DNA of 64,000 nucleotides from Luteimonas panaciterrae (lineage in GTDB: Bacteria > Pseudomonadota > Gammaproteobacteria > Xanthomonadales > Xanthomonadaceae): NCBI RefSeq assembly GCF_020511115.1, contig NZ_JAJAVH010000001.1, positions 806,001 through 870,000 on the forward strand, written 5' to 3'. Below, piece after piece: positions 1-7,847 of this stretch. The translations under genes and the position numbers were made by a program. The first letter of the stretch is position 1, and each line of letters starts with the position of its first letter. The notes beneath the pieces are model-generated. The model had not been told where the DNA came from and searched no databases. It saw nothing but the letters and a program-made list of their open reading frames with translations.

Positions 1-818
1 CAGGCAGTGCCGACGGCGCCTTCGAGCTCGACATGGTGCAGCTGGCGGCGCCGCTGCCCCGCGCCTACGAGTTCGTCGACGGCAGCGCCTACCTCCCGCA
101 TGTGGAGCGCGTGCGCCGCGCGCGTGGCGCCGAGGTGCCGGAGAGCTTCTACACCGATCCGTTGATGTACCAGGCCACCAGCGCCGGTTTCTACGGCCCG
201 CGCGACGCGGTGAAGGTGGTGGACGAAAATTATGGAATCGACCTCGAAGCCGAGATCGTCGTGGTGACCGACGACGTGCCGATGGCGGTGACGCCGGAGC
301 AGGCGGCCGGGCACATCCAGCTGATCGGTCTGGTCAACGACGTCTCGCTGCGCAACCTGATCCCTCCGGAACTGGCGAAGGGCTTCGGCTTCCTGCAATC
401 CAAGCCGCGTTCGGCGTTGAGCCCGGTGTTCGTCACGCCGGACGAACTCGGCGAGGCCTGGCGCGGCAACAAGCTGCATCTGCCGCTGCTCACCCACATC
501 AACGGCGAGTGGTTCGGTGCGCCGGAGGCGGGCGTGGACATGCAGTTCGATTTCGCCCAGCTCGTCGCGCACGCGGCGAAGACACGGCCGCTGTCGGCCG
601 GTGCCATCGTCGGTTCCGGCACCATCGCCAACGAGGACACGTCCAAGGGCGCGTCCTGCTTCGCCGAGAAGCGCACGGTGGAAACGCTGGAAACCGGCAA
701 GCCGATCACGCCCTTCATGTCGTTCGGCGATCTGGTGCGGATCGAGATGCTCGATCGCGAAGGCAATTCCATCTTCGGTGCCATCGAGCAGCGCATCGAA
801 CGCCAAGCCCCTCCGTGA
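1..818 (+). CDS. fahA: Fumarylacetoacetate hydrolase family protein, 5' end outside window
   Basis: Likely hydrolyses fumarylacetoacetate to fumarate and acetoacetate, the last step of tyrosine/homogentisate breakdown in the cytoplasm. The frame is open from base 3, so the first ATG at 33 is probably internal; family members are about 330 residues and 261 are seen after that ATG. FAH-fold features visible are the metal-site region DLEAEIVVV, the segment SKPRSALSPVF and a C-terminal GDLVRIEMLDREGNSIFGAI. The stop overlaps the GTG start of the next gene, maleylacetoacetate isomerase, which is the preceding enzyme of the same pathway, so the pair is translationally coupled. The context supports the substrate better than the sequence alone, since FAH-family members act on several related compounds. 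Confidence 0.88.
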   Translation, partial: GSADGAFELDMVQLAAPLPRAYEFVDGSAYLPHVERVRRARGAEVPESFYTDPLMYQATSAGFYGPRDAVKVVDENYGIDLEAEIVVVTDDVPMAVTPEQAAGHIQLIGLVNDVSLRNLIPPELAKGFGFLQSKPRSALSPVFVTPDELGEAWRGNKLHLPLLTHINGEWFGAPEAGVDMQFDFAQLVAHAAKTRPLSAGAIVGSGTIANEDTSKGASCFAEKRTVETLETGKPITPFMSFGDLVRIEMLDREGNSIFGAIEQRIERQAPP

Positions 819-1474
819 GCGAGCATCCCTTGATTCTCCACTCCTACTGGCGCTCGAGCGCCGCGTATCGCGTGCGCATTGGCCTGAACCTCAAGGGGCT
901 GGCCTACAAGATCGAATCCGTGCACCTGGTGCGTGACGGCGGTGAACAGCATCGTCCGGAATACGCCGCGATCAATCCGCAGCGATCGGTGCCGGTCCTC
1001 CAGCATGGCCAGCGCATGCTGCGGCAGTCGCTGGCGATCCTCGAATACCTCGACGAGATGTGGCCGCAGCCGGCGCTGCTACCGGCCACCGCGCGCGAGC
1101 GCCAGCGCGTGCGCGCGCTCGCGCAGCTGGTCGCCTGCGACATCCATCCGCTCAACAATCTGCGCGTGCTGCAGTATTTCGAGCGCGAGTGGGGCGTGCC
1201 GCAGCCCGAGCGCGACGAATGGGTGAAGCATTGGATCGCCGACGGTTTCGAAGCGTTCGAGACGTTGCTGCGGGACAACCCGTCGACCGGCGAGTTCTGC
1301 TCGGGGCATGTGCCGGGTCTGGCGGATTGCTGCCTGATTCCGCAGGTCTACAACGCGCGCCGTTTCGGCGTCGATCTGACGCCATATCCGACCATTACCC
1401 GCATCGAACAGACCTGCCTGGCGCTTCCCGCCTTCGATGCCGCGCGGCCGGAGCGTCAGCCGGACGCACCCTAG
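815..1474 (+). CDS. maiA: Maleylacetoacetate isomerase (zeta-class glutathione transferase)
   Basis: Converts maleylacetoacetate to fumarylacetoacetate with glutathione as cofactor. The 219-residue protein has the thioredoxin-fold N-terminus with SYWRSSAAYRVRIGLNLKG, the NPQRSVPVL cis-Pro segment and the zeta-class helical domain with DIHPLNNLRVLQY. The GTG start at 815 overlaps the stop of the fahA-like gene in a GTGA junction; an in-frame TTG at 830 is less likely because coupling favours 815. The family motif usually reads SSCxxRVR; here the cysteine is alanine (SSAAYRVR), a variant I recall in other bacterial homologues. The neighbour supports the assignment strongly. Confidence 0.92.
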   Translation: MSEHPLILHSYWRSSAAYRVRIGLNLKGLAYKIESVHLVRDGGEQHRPEYAAINPQRSVPVLQHGQRMLRQSLAILEYLDEMWPQPALLPATARERQRVRALAQLVACDIHPLNNLRVLQYFEREWGVPQPERDEWVKHWIADGFEAFETLLRDNPSTGEFCSGHVPGLADCCLIPQVYNARRFGVDLTPYPTITRIEQTCLALPAFDAARPERQPDAP

Positions 1475-1526
1475 ATCTGAGGCCGCGAGACGTTCGCGGC
1501 ACACGCACCCGCTCCGATCTTGCGCT

Positions 1527-2645
1527 CTAGTGGTGCTGAGCGCTGGTCTCGAACACGTCCGCGTAAGGATCGTGCTCGCCGACGCTGCCTTCGGAGAAGC
1601 GGAACTTCAACGCCAAGCCGTCGCGCGAATCGGCGGCCTTGAGCGCTTCCTCGCGGTCGATCCTGCCGGCCTTGTACAGGCGGAACAGGCACTGGTCGAA
1701 GGATTCCATGCCCGCTTCCAGCGACTCCTCCATCGCCTGCTTGATCTCATGCACCTGGCCGCGGCGCAGCAGGTCGCGGATCAGCGGCGTGTTGATCAGC
1801 ACCTCGGTCGCCGGCAGGCGGCGGCCGTCCAGGCCCATCACCAGGCGCTGCGACACCACCGCGCGCAGGTTCAGCGCGAGGTTCATCAGCACGTTGGCGT
1901 GCGCGGCCTCGGGGAAGAAGTTGAGGATGCGCTCGATGGTCTGGTCGGCGTTGTTGGAGTGCAGCGTCGCCAGGCAGATGTGGCCGGTCTCGGCGAAGGC
2001 GATCGCCGCTTCCATTGTGGCCGCGTCGAGGATCTCGCCGATCAGGATGACATCCGGCGCCTCGCGCATCGCGTTCTTCAGCGCGTAATGGAAGGCATGC
2101 GTGTCCATGCCGACTTCGCGCTGGTTGACGATCGACTGCTTGTGGGTGTGCAGGTACTCGATCGGGTCCTCGATGGTGAGGATGTGGCCGGCGGTATTCG
2201 TGTTGCGGTGGTCGATCATCGAGGCCAGCGTGGTCGACTTGCCCGAGCCGGTGGAGCCGACGATCAGCACCAGGCCGCGCGGCGCCATGATGATCTGCTT
2301 GAGCACCTGCGGCAGCTGCAGCTCCTCGATGCTGGGGATGATGCTGCGGATCGAGCGCACCACCATCGCCACTTCGCCGCGCTGCTTGAACACGTTGATG
2401 CGGAAGCGCCCGACGCTGGGCTGCGAATACGACATGTTCAGTTCCAGGTCGCGTTCGAACTGCGGGACCTGGCCTTCGTCCATCAGCGAGTAGGCCACCT
2501 TCTTGGTGGTGCCTGGCGGTAGGACGGTCGTGCCCAGCGGCTGCAGCTTGCCCTCGACCTTGATGTAGACCGGGGCGCCGGTGGTGAAGAACATGTCGGA
2601 TGCGTTCTTCTCCGTCATCAGCTTGAGGAGATAGCCGATATCCAT
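1527..2645 (-). CDS. pilU: Type IV pilus retraction ATPase PilU
   Basis: PilT/PilU-class hexameric ATPase that helps power type IV pilus retraction from the inner face of the cytoplasmic membrane. The 372-residue protein shows the Walker A GSTGSGKST (130-138), Asp box HILTIEDPIEYLH (154-166), Walker B DVILIGEILD (198-207) and His box HICLATLHSNNA (222-233). It starts MDIGYLLKLMTEKNASDMF, and ends in a PilU-like acidic tail. The usual Arg after GEI in the Walker B region (GEIRD) is Leu here. PilU normally sits next to PilT and depends on it; no pilT is present on either side. The gene is divergent from the DUF4398 lipoprotein gene and convergent with maiA. Confidence 0.93.
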   Translation of the reverse strand: MDIGYLLKLMTEKNASDMFFTTGAPVYIKVEGKLQPLGTTVLPPGTTKKVAYSLMDEGQVPQFERDLELNMSYSQPSVGRFRINVFKQRGEVAMVVRSIRSIIPSIEELQLPQVLKQIIMAPRGLVLIVGSTGSGKSTTLASMIDHRNTNTAGHILTIEDPIEYLHTHKQSIVNQREVGMDTHAFHYALKNAMREAPDVILIGEILDAATMEAAIAFAETGHICLATLHSNNADQTIERILNFFPEAAHANVLMNLALNLRAVVSQRLVMGLDGRRLPATEVLINTPLIRDLLRRGQVHEIKQAMEESLEAGMESFDQCLFRLYKAGRIDREEALKAADSRDGLALKFRFSEGSVGEHDPYADVFETSAQHH

Positions 2646-2762
2646 GGTGTGGAGTTTGGTCCCGTTAAGCAGCCTGGCCGCTTCATCGCGGCTGGATCAT
2701 TGCGATTCCGCCGGATGCTGATTGACAATGGTCGCCGCTTCCGGGAGCGCGACCCCCCTTAT

Positions 2763-3158
2763 ATGCGTCAAAGCTTCGCACAGTTCATCTATAACAGGCC
2801 GGCGCTTCGCGCGTCGATGTTCGGAGTCGTGCTCTCGGTCACGGCTTGCGCCAGCCTGCCGCCGCCGACATCGGAGCTGGCGGCCGCGCAGCAGGCGGTT
2901 TCACGCGCCGACAATGCCGACGCCGACCAGTATGCCGCCGGCGATTTCGCGCAGGCGCGCAGCCTGCTGGAGCAGGCGCACGCGGCGATGGCCGGAGGTG
3001 ATCGGGAGCGGGCGCGCAATCTCGCCCTGCTGGCCGCCGCGCGCGCCGATCTGGCCAATGCGCTCAGCCGTCAGGCGGTGACCGAGGCCGATCTCAAGCA
3101 GCGCCGCGCGGAGATCGCCGATCTGAAGCGCCGCATCGGTGCGGAGGACGGGCAATGA
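2763..3158 (+). CDS. DUF4398-type lipoprotein
   Basis: Small predicted lipoprotein of 131 residues. The hydrophobic stretch MFGVVLSVTAC ends in a lipobox (VTAC), followed by ASLPPPTSELAAAQQAVSRADNAD-type helical repeats rich in Ala, Arg and Asp, as in DUF4398 proteins. The reading frame is open further upstream to 2649, but the ATG at 2763 leaves a basic n-region and a signal peptide of about 28 residues; ATG 2817 is a shorter alternative with no visible Shine-Dalgarno site. The stop overlaps the next start (ATGA at 3155-3158), so the two are an operon. Function unknown; in related genomes such proteins are often followed by an OmpA-family gene, which is absent here. Confidence 0.75.
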   Translation: MRQSFAQFIYNRPALRASMFGVVLSVTACASLPPPTSELAAAQQAVSRADNADADQYAAGDFAQARSLLEQAHAAMAGGDRERARNLALLAAARADLANALSRQAVTEADLKQRRAEIADLKRRIGAEDGQ

Positions 3159-3763
3159 AGACGAAGATTTCGAGCGGCATCGTGCTGGCGCTGTTGCTGA
3201 CGGCGGCGTCCGCCGTGCACGCCGAGAAGCAGGATCCTGAAGTCGCGCGCCTGTCGTCGCGGTTGCAGATGCTCGACGCCAATCCCGACACCAGCGGCGC
3301 CGGCGCCTACGAGCGCTTGCAGGCGCGGCAGGCCCTGGATGCCCTGGCCGTCGCGAAGAGCAAGGCGCGCGCCATGGCATTGCAGATCGCCGAATTGCGC
3401 GTGGAGACCGCCGAACTCGCCGCGCGCAACGAAGTCGCCCGGCGCGAGATCGACCGGCTCGACCGCACGCGCAGCGATCTGCTCGTGGAAGCGAGCCGTC
3501 AGGACGCGGCGCGCGCGCGGCAGGAAGCCGAGCGCCTGCGCATCCAGGCGCAGATCCAGGCCGAGGAGGCCGCGCGCCTGCGCGAGCAGGCCGATCAGGA
3601 AGCCGCCGCTCGCCAGCAGGCGGAGACGGCGCTGGACGATGTCGCCGGTTCGCAGGCGGCCAAGCTCAAGGCCGCCCGGCAACGCCAGGCAGAGCTGGCC
3701 AAGCGCCAGGCCGAGCTGATGGGCAAGTCCGGGAAATCCGAAGAGGAATCGGCCAAGCCCTGA
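3155..3763 (+). CDS. Periplasmic coiled-coil protein with signal peptide
   Basis: A 202-residue protein of unknown function. Residues 1-24 form a signal peptide (MKTKISSGIVLALLLTAASA, cleavage after VHA). The rest is almost entirely a predicted long helix with heptad-like Ala, Glu, Arg and Gln repeats, for example ARQEAERLRIQAQIQAEEAA. It ends in a Lys/Ser/Glu-rich tail. The start overlaps the upstream lipoprotein stop by four bases, so the two are probably made together and may act together at the periplasmic side of the outer membrane. No catalytic motif is visible. Confidence 0.8.
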   Translation: MKTKISSGIVLALLLTAASAVHAEKQDPEVARLSSRLQMLDANPDTSGAGAYERLQARQALDALAVAKSKARAMALQIAELRVETAELAARNEVARREIDRLDRTRSDLLVEASRQDAARARQEAERLRIQAQIQAEEAARLREQADQEAAARQQAETALDDVAGSQAAKLKAARQRQAELAKRQAELMGKSGKSEEESAKP

Positions 3764-4254
3764 GTCTTCAAGGGGTTGGCGTGGTGCGGGCGGGGTGCCT
3801 GCACCTCCGCGAAGGGCTTTCGGCCACGCCAGGAAAGCTTGCGGATTTTGCGCTCGCACAATTCCTTAAAAATCAATCTGTTATCTGGCGGGCGGTCATC
3901 GCTATTCAGAAAGGCCGGCCCACGAATCGAAGCAAATCATGGGCTTGCACCATACGCTTGCCGACGTTTTTAGGGAGGAGTAGGGTCGAACTCGCAGGCG
4001 GTCGATCGCGACGATCTCAGGCCGCCTGGCTGACGGGCCTGACCGGATGACGCTATCTCACATCTCTCGGAAGCATGCCGCCGGAATTCGTTTCCGCGCG
4101 GATGCTCTCGCGGAGCATCTGCGCACCGCAACGCTCGCCCACCCCCACGACGCCCCGCGCCATCGGCCGGGGCGTTCGCATATGTGCTCGTCGCTCCTCA
4201 GCCCGGCGCCCCCCGCGTCCGGGACATCCACGATCCATGTTGAAGGAGGCTCCC
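3764..4254. other. Non-coding stretch of about 490 bases without a convincing gene
   Basis: Several frames are open here but none has a recognisable protein, codon pattern or ribosome binding site consistent with a gene. The region is visibly less GC-rich around 3860-3970 than the flanking genes. It contains the hairpin at 4150-4175 and the ribosome binding site of the DUF465 gene near its right end. A small RNA or long leader could lie here, but I see no diagnostic motif. Confidence 0.5.
4150..4175 (+). other. Hairpin in the leader of the DUF465 gene
   Basis: ACGCCCCG at 4150-4157 pairs perfectly with CGGGGCGT at 4168-4175 across a 10-base loop. It is not followed by a T run, so it is not a typical intrinsic terminator. 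It lies about 80 bases before the DUF465 start and could shape its leader transcript. Confidence 0.35.
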
Positions 4255-4473
4255 ATGTTCGAAGGGCAACCACAGTCGGAACTCGATGCGCTGTTCAAGG
4301 CCAACCCCGAGTTCCGCCAGCTTTATCACCATCACCAGGAATTGGATAAGAAGGTCCTCGACGCCGAACTCGGCGTGTTGCCCATCGACGATCTCAAATT
4401 ATCGGAAATGAAGCGCGAGAAGTTGGCCGCCAAGGACCGTCTCTCGCGCATGTTCGAAACCCTGCATCACTGA
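4255..4473 (+). CDS. DUF465 (YdcH-like) small helical protein
   Basis: A 72-residue protein starting MFEGQPQSELDALFKANPEF. The N-terminal half, with RQLYHHHQELDKKV, and the C-terminal LSEMKREKLAAKDRLSRMF match the two-helix pattern of DUF465/YdcH proteins, whose role is unknown. The start is set by a strong Shine-Dalgarno AAGGAGG at 4243-4249, six bases before the ATG; an in-frame ATG at 4237 lies upstream of that site and is rejected. The gene stands alone between non-coding sequence and the repeat array, so context gives no functional hint. Confidence 0.85.
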   Translation: MFEGQPQSELDALFKANPEFRQLYHHHQELDKKVLDAELGVLPIDDLKLSEMKREKLAAKDRLSRMFETLHH

Positions 4474-4494
4474 TCTCCGGAACCCTCGCCCTCG

Positions 4495-4511
4495 CCGCAT
4501 TGACGATGCGG
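4495..4511 (+). repeat. Hairpin sharing loop and structure with the 95-bp repeats
   Basis: CCGCAT (4495-4500), loop TGACG, then ATGCGG (4506-4511). The downstream array carries CCGCGC, the same loop TGACG, and GCGCGG at the equivalent place. Both bases that differ in the left arm are matched by compensating changes in the right arm, so the stem is kept. It may be a diverged extra copy of the hairpin at the edge of the array. Confidence 0.5.
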
Positions 4512-4547
4512 TCGAGAGATGCGGGGTTTGAAGAGCTTCTCGCCGCG

Positions 4548-4580
4548 TCGGCGGCGGCCATCCTCGTCGGCCGCCGCCGA
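4548..4580. repeat. Perfect 12-bp inverted repeat at the left edge of the array
   Basis: TCGGCGGCGGCC at 4548-4559 is the exact reverse complement of GGCCGCCGCCGA at 4569-4580, with a nine-base loop between them. The right arm is also the start of the first 95-bp repeat. No T run follows. Confidence 0.6.
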
Positions 4581-5068
4581 TCGCGGACGGGAGTCCAACC
4601 TCTCCGGAGCGATTCCCCTTGTCTTAGCGAAACCTCACCGCGCTGACGGCGCGGTTCGATGTCGGCCGCCGCCGATCGCGGACGGGAGTCCAACCTCTCC
4701 GGAGCGATTCCCCTTGTCTTAGCGAAACCTCACCGCGCTGACGGCGCGGTTCGATGTCGGCCGCCGCCGATCGCGGACGGGAGTCCAACCTCTCCGGAGC
4801 GATTCCCCTTGTCTTAGCGAAACCTCACCGCGCTGACGGCGCGGTTCGATGTCGGCCGCCGCCGATCGCGGACGGGAGTCCAACCTCTCCGGAGCGATTC
4901 CCCTTGTCTTAGCGAAACCTCACCGCGCTGACGGCGCGGTTCGATGTCGGCCGCCGCCGATCGCGGACGGGAGTCCAACCTCTCCGGAGCGATTCCCCTT
5001 GTCTTAGCGAAACCTCACCGCGCTGACGGCGCGGTTCGATGTCGGCCCCCGCCGATCGCGGACGGGAG
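4566..5068. repeat. Tandem array of 95-bp repeats (five full periods plus partial ends)
   Basis: The marker GATCGCGGACGGGAG recurs at 4579, 4674, 4769, 4864, 4959 and 5054, exactly 95 bases apart each time. Five full units run from 4579 to 5053, and a 15-base partial sixth unit ends at 5068. The units look identical; the only change noticed is a G to C at 5048 near the end. Each unit contains a hairpin (ACCGCGC, loop TGACG, GCGCGGT) and the palindrome CTCCGGAG. Because 95 is not a multiple of three, no frame repeats through it, and I judge it non-coding. Such identity implies recent expansion or ongoing homogenisation. Confidence 0.95.
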
Positions 5069-5089
5069 AAATAAGCGAATCCCCGCGAC

Positions 5090-5117
5090 AGCCCGCACAT
5101 CCTGATGCGGGCTTTCC
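5090..5117 (+). terminator. Possible terminator downstream of the repeat array
   Basis: AGCCCGCA (5090-5097) pairs with TGCGGGCT (5106-5113) over an eight-base loop, followed by TTCC. The stem is GC-rich, but the T run is short. It would separate transcription through the array from cbs. Confidence 0.4.
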
Positions 5118-5174
5118 ACAAAAGCCTTTCCGGGCCGAATGACCGGCGCTTTTCGGGTGCGGCTTTTCGAATGC

Positions 5175-5180
5175 GATAAT
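5175..5180 (+). promoter_or_regulatory. Candidate extended -10 element for cbs
   Basis: TGCGATAAT at 5172-5180 matches an extended -10 (TGn then GATAAT). It lies 31 bases before the chosen cbs start. No clear -35 hexamer is seen, as expected for extended -10 promoters. Confidence 0.45.
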
Positions 5181-5210
5181 CGTGGGCCATCCCTTCCGCG
5201 CCCTATCCGC

Positions 5211-6587
5211 ATGCCGATCCATTCCTCCGTCCTCGAGCTGATCGCCGACACGCCGATCGTCAAAGCCCAGCGCCTGGACACTGGCGTGTGCGAGCTCTAT
5301 CTGAAGCTGGAAAACCAGAATCCCGGCGGTTCGATCAAGGACCGCATCGGCATGAGCATGATCGAGGCGGCGGAGAAGCGCGGCGACATCCAGCCTGGCG
5401 CCACCCTGGTCGAGGGCACCGCCGGCAATACCGGCATCGGCCTGGCGCTGGTCGCACAGCAGAAGGGCTACAAGCTGATCCTGGTCGTGCCCGACAAGAT
5501 GAGCCGCGAGAAGATCTTCAATCTCAAGGCGATGGGCGCGGAAGTGGTGCTGACGCGCTCGGACGTCGCCAAGGGACATCCCGATTACTACCAGGACCTC
5601 GCCGCCCGCATCGCCAGCGAGACGCCCGGCGCCTACTTCATCAACCAGTTCGGCAATCCCGACAATCCGGCCGCGCACGAATTCGGCACCGGCCCGGAAA
5701 TCCTGCGGCAGATGGCGGAGGTGGGCGGGCTGGACGCCATCGTCTTCGGCTGCGGCAGCTCCGGCACCATGACCGGGCTCTCGCGCTGCTTCGCCCAGCA
5801 TTCCCCCAAGACCGAGCTGATCCTGGCCGATCCGGTCGGCTCGATCCTGGAGGAGTACATCAACCGCGGCACCCTGTCCGACAAGTCGGCCAGCTGGATG
5901 GTCGAGGGCATCGGCGAGGACTTCCTGCCGCCGATCTCCGACTTCACCCGGGTCAAGCGCGCCTACGCCATCAGCGACAAGGAAAGCTTCCTCACCGCGC
6001 GCGAGCTGCTGTCGAAGGAAGGTGTCCTCGGTGGCTCCTCCACCGGCACCCTGCTGGCGGCCGCGCTGCGCTACTGCCGCGAGCAGACCGTGCCGAAGAA
6101 GGTGCTGGTGTTCGTCTGCGACACCGGCAACAAGTACCTGTCCAAGCTCTACAACGACTACTGGATGCTGGACAACGGCTTCCTCGAGCGTGAGAGCACC
6201 GGCGACCTGCGCGACCTGATCCTGCGCCCCTACACCCAACACGACACCGTGGTGGTGGCCCCCGGTGACCTGCTGGTCACCGCCTACCAGCGCATGAAGC
6301 TGTACGAGATCTCGCAGCTGCCGGTGATGGACGGCGACCGGATCGTCGGCATCCTCGACGAGTCCGACGTGCTGCTGCACGTCTACGGCGACGAGGCCCG
6401 CTTCCGCGACCCGGTCTCGACGGCCATGGTCAGCAAGCTCGACTTCATGGACGTCAAGTCGCCGATCGAGGCCCTGCTGCCGGTCTTCGACCGCGGCCAG
6501 GTCGCGATCGTGATGGACGGCGGACGCTTCCTCGGCCTGATCACCCGCATCGACTTGCTGAACTATCTGCGCCGCCGCGTTCAGTAA
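5211..6587 (+). CDS. cbs: Cystathionine beta-synthase
   Basis: PLP enzyme that condenses serine and homocysteine to cystathionine, the first step of reverse transsulfuration. The 458-residue protein has the fold-type II PLP lysine K43 in NPGGSIKDRIG and the phosphate loop GTAGNTG (69-75), then a C-terminal pair of CBS domains from about residue 335 (PVMDGDRIVGILDESDVLL). The start MPIHSSVLELIADTP at 5211 fits homologues and the candidate promoter; an upstream in-frame ATG at 5139 would add an unrelated extension. No haem-binding N-terminal domain is present, as in other bacterial forms. The gene is followed 63 bases later by cystathionine gamma-lyase, which completes the pathway to cysteine. 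Confidence 0.93.
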   Translation: MPIHSSVLELIADTPIVKAQRLDTGVCELYLKLENQNPGGSIKDRIGMSMIEAAEKRGDIQPGATLVEGTAGNTGIGLALVAQQKGYKLILVVPDKMSREKIFNLKAMGAEVVLTRSDVAKGHPDYYQDLAARIASETPGAYFINQFGNPDNPAAHEFGTGPEILRQMAEVGGLDAIVFGCGSSGTMTGLSRCFAQHSPKTELILADPVGSILEEYINRGTLSDKSASWMVEGIGEDFLPPISDFTRVKRAYAISDKESFLTARELLSKEGVLGGSSTGTLLAAALRYCREQTVPKKVLVFVCDTGNKYLSKLYNDYWMLDNGFLERESTGDLRDLILRPYTQHDTVVVAPGDLLVTAYQRMKLYEISQLPVMDGDRIVGILDESDVLLHVYGDEARFRDPVSTAMVSKLDFMDVKSPIEALLPVFDRGQVAIVMDGGRFLGLITRIDLLNYLRRRVQ

Positions 6588-6614
6588 ACGACGGGGCGGA
6601 AAGGGGGCCGGTGT

Positions 6615-6620
6615 TAGAAT
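6615..6620 (+). promoter_or_regulatory. Candidate extended -10 element for metB
   Basis: TGTTAGAAT at 6612-6620 resembles an extended -10 and lies 30 bases before the metB ATG. Several genes of this window carry TAGAAT at a similar distance, which supports it weakly. Confidence 0.4.
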
Positions 6621-6650
6621 CCGCGGCCGGATTTCCGCAGATCGACAGGC

Positions 6651-7847
6651 ATGAAAAACGACCACGGCGCGGCTACGAAGGCCCCTGGACATTGGCGGCT
6701 GGGCACTCGCGCCATCCACGCCGGACAGGCCCCGGACCCCAGTACCGGCGCGGTCATGCCGCCGATCTACGCCACCTCGACCTACGCCCAGACCAGTCCG
6801 GGCGTCCATCAGGGCTTCGAGTACTCGCGCACCCATAACCCGACCCGCTTCGCCTACGAGCGCTGCGTGGCCGGCCTGGAGGGAGGCAGCCGCGGCTTCG
6901 CCTTCGCCTCCGGCATGGCGGCGACCTCGACCCTGCTGGAATTGCTCGACAGCGGCGACCACGTCGTCGCCATGGACGATCTCTATGGCGGCAGCTACCG
7001 CCTGTTCGAGCGCGTGCGCCGCCGCAGTGCCGGGCTCGAATTCAGCTTCGTCGATCTCACCGATCCGGCCGCCTTCGCGGCGGCGATCCAGCCCAACACC
7101 CGCCTGGTGTGGGTGGAGACGCCGACCAACCCGATGCTCAAGATCGTCGATCTGCAGGCGATCTCCGCCATCGCCCGCACCCGCGGCATCCTGATGGTGG
7201 TCGACAACACCTTCGCCTCGCCCGCCTTGCAGCGCCCGCTCGAGCACGGCGCCGACATCGTCATGCACTCGGCCACCAAGTACCTCAACGGCCATTCCGA
7301 CATGGTCGGCGGCATGGTGGTGGTGGGCGACAACGCCGACCTCGCCGAGCAGCTGGCGTTCCTGCAGAACTCGATCGGCGCGGTGCAGGGGCCGTTCGAC
7401 AGCTTCCTCGCCCTGCGCGGCCTGAAGACCTTGCACCTGCGCATGCGCGCGCATTGCGAGAACGCGCAGGCGCTGGCGCAGTGGCTGGAAACGCATCCGG
7501 CCATCGAACAGGTGCTGTACCCGGGCCTGCCGTCGCATCCTCAACATGAGCTCGCCAAGCGCCAGATGGACGGCTTCGGCGGCATCGTCTCGATCGTGTT
7601 CAAGGGCGGCTTCGAGGCCGCGAAGCGCTTCTGCGAACGCACCGAGCTGTTCACGCTGGCCGAATCGCTGGGCGGCGTCGAAAGCCTGGTGAACCATCCG
7701 GCGGTGATGACGCACGCCTCGATTCCGCCAGAGCGCCGCGCCATGCTCGGCATCCGCGATTCGCTCGTGCGCCTGTCGGTGGGGATCGAAGATCTCGACG
7801 ACCTGCGCGCCGATCTCGCATCGGCTCTGGACTCCAAGGGAGTTTGA
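6651..7847 (+). CDS. metB: Cystathionine gamma-lyase / gamma-synthase (MetB family)
   Basis: Cys/Met-metabolism PLP enzyme of 398 residues. Motifs include the PLP-contacting DNTF (185-188), the Schiff-base lysine K210 in SATKYLNGHSD, and FAFASGMAATS. Next to cbs it most likely acts as a gamma-lyase, releasing cysteine, ammonia and 2-oxobutyrate from cystathionine; gamma-synthase activity cannot be excluded by sequence. In Xanthomonas the orthologue, usually named metB, marks one border of the variable LPS locus, and here it is followed directly by the wzm gene. Its TGA overlaps the wzm ATG (TGATG), so exporter expression may be coupled to it. Confidence 0.93.
   Translation: MKNDHGAATKAPGHWRLGTRAIHAGQAPDPSTGAVMPPIYATSTYAQTSPGVHQGFEYSRTHNPTRFAYERCVAGLEGGSRGFAFASGMAATSTLLELLDSGDHVVAMDDLYGGSYRLFERVRRRSAGLEFSFVDLTDPAAFAAAIQPNTRLVWVETPTNPMLKIVDLQAISAIARTRGILMVVDNTFASPALQRPLEHGADIVMHSATKYLNGHSDMVGGMVVVGDNADLAEQLAFLQNSIGAVQGPFDSFLALRGLKTLHLRMRAHCENAQALAQWLETHPAIEQVLYPGLPSHPQHELAKRQMDGFGGIVSIVFKGGFEAAKRFCERTELFTLAESLGGVESLVNHPAVMTHASIPPERRAMLGIRDSLVRLSVGIEDLDDLRADLASALDSKGV

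Noticed and set aside
4566..5068. CRISPR array
   Set aside because: The 95-base units are identical throughout; there are no unique spacers between short repeats and no cas genes.
4394..5190. Protein-coding reading of the 95-bp repeats (minus-strand peptides with SLRQGESLRRGWTPVRD)
   Set aside because: The period is not a multiple of three, so each unit changes frame, and no ribosome binding site or stable frame exists.
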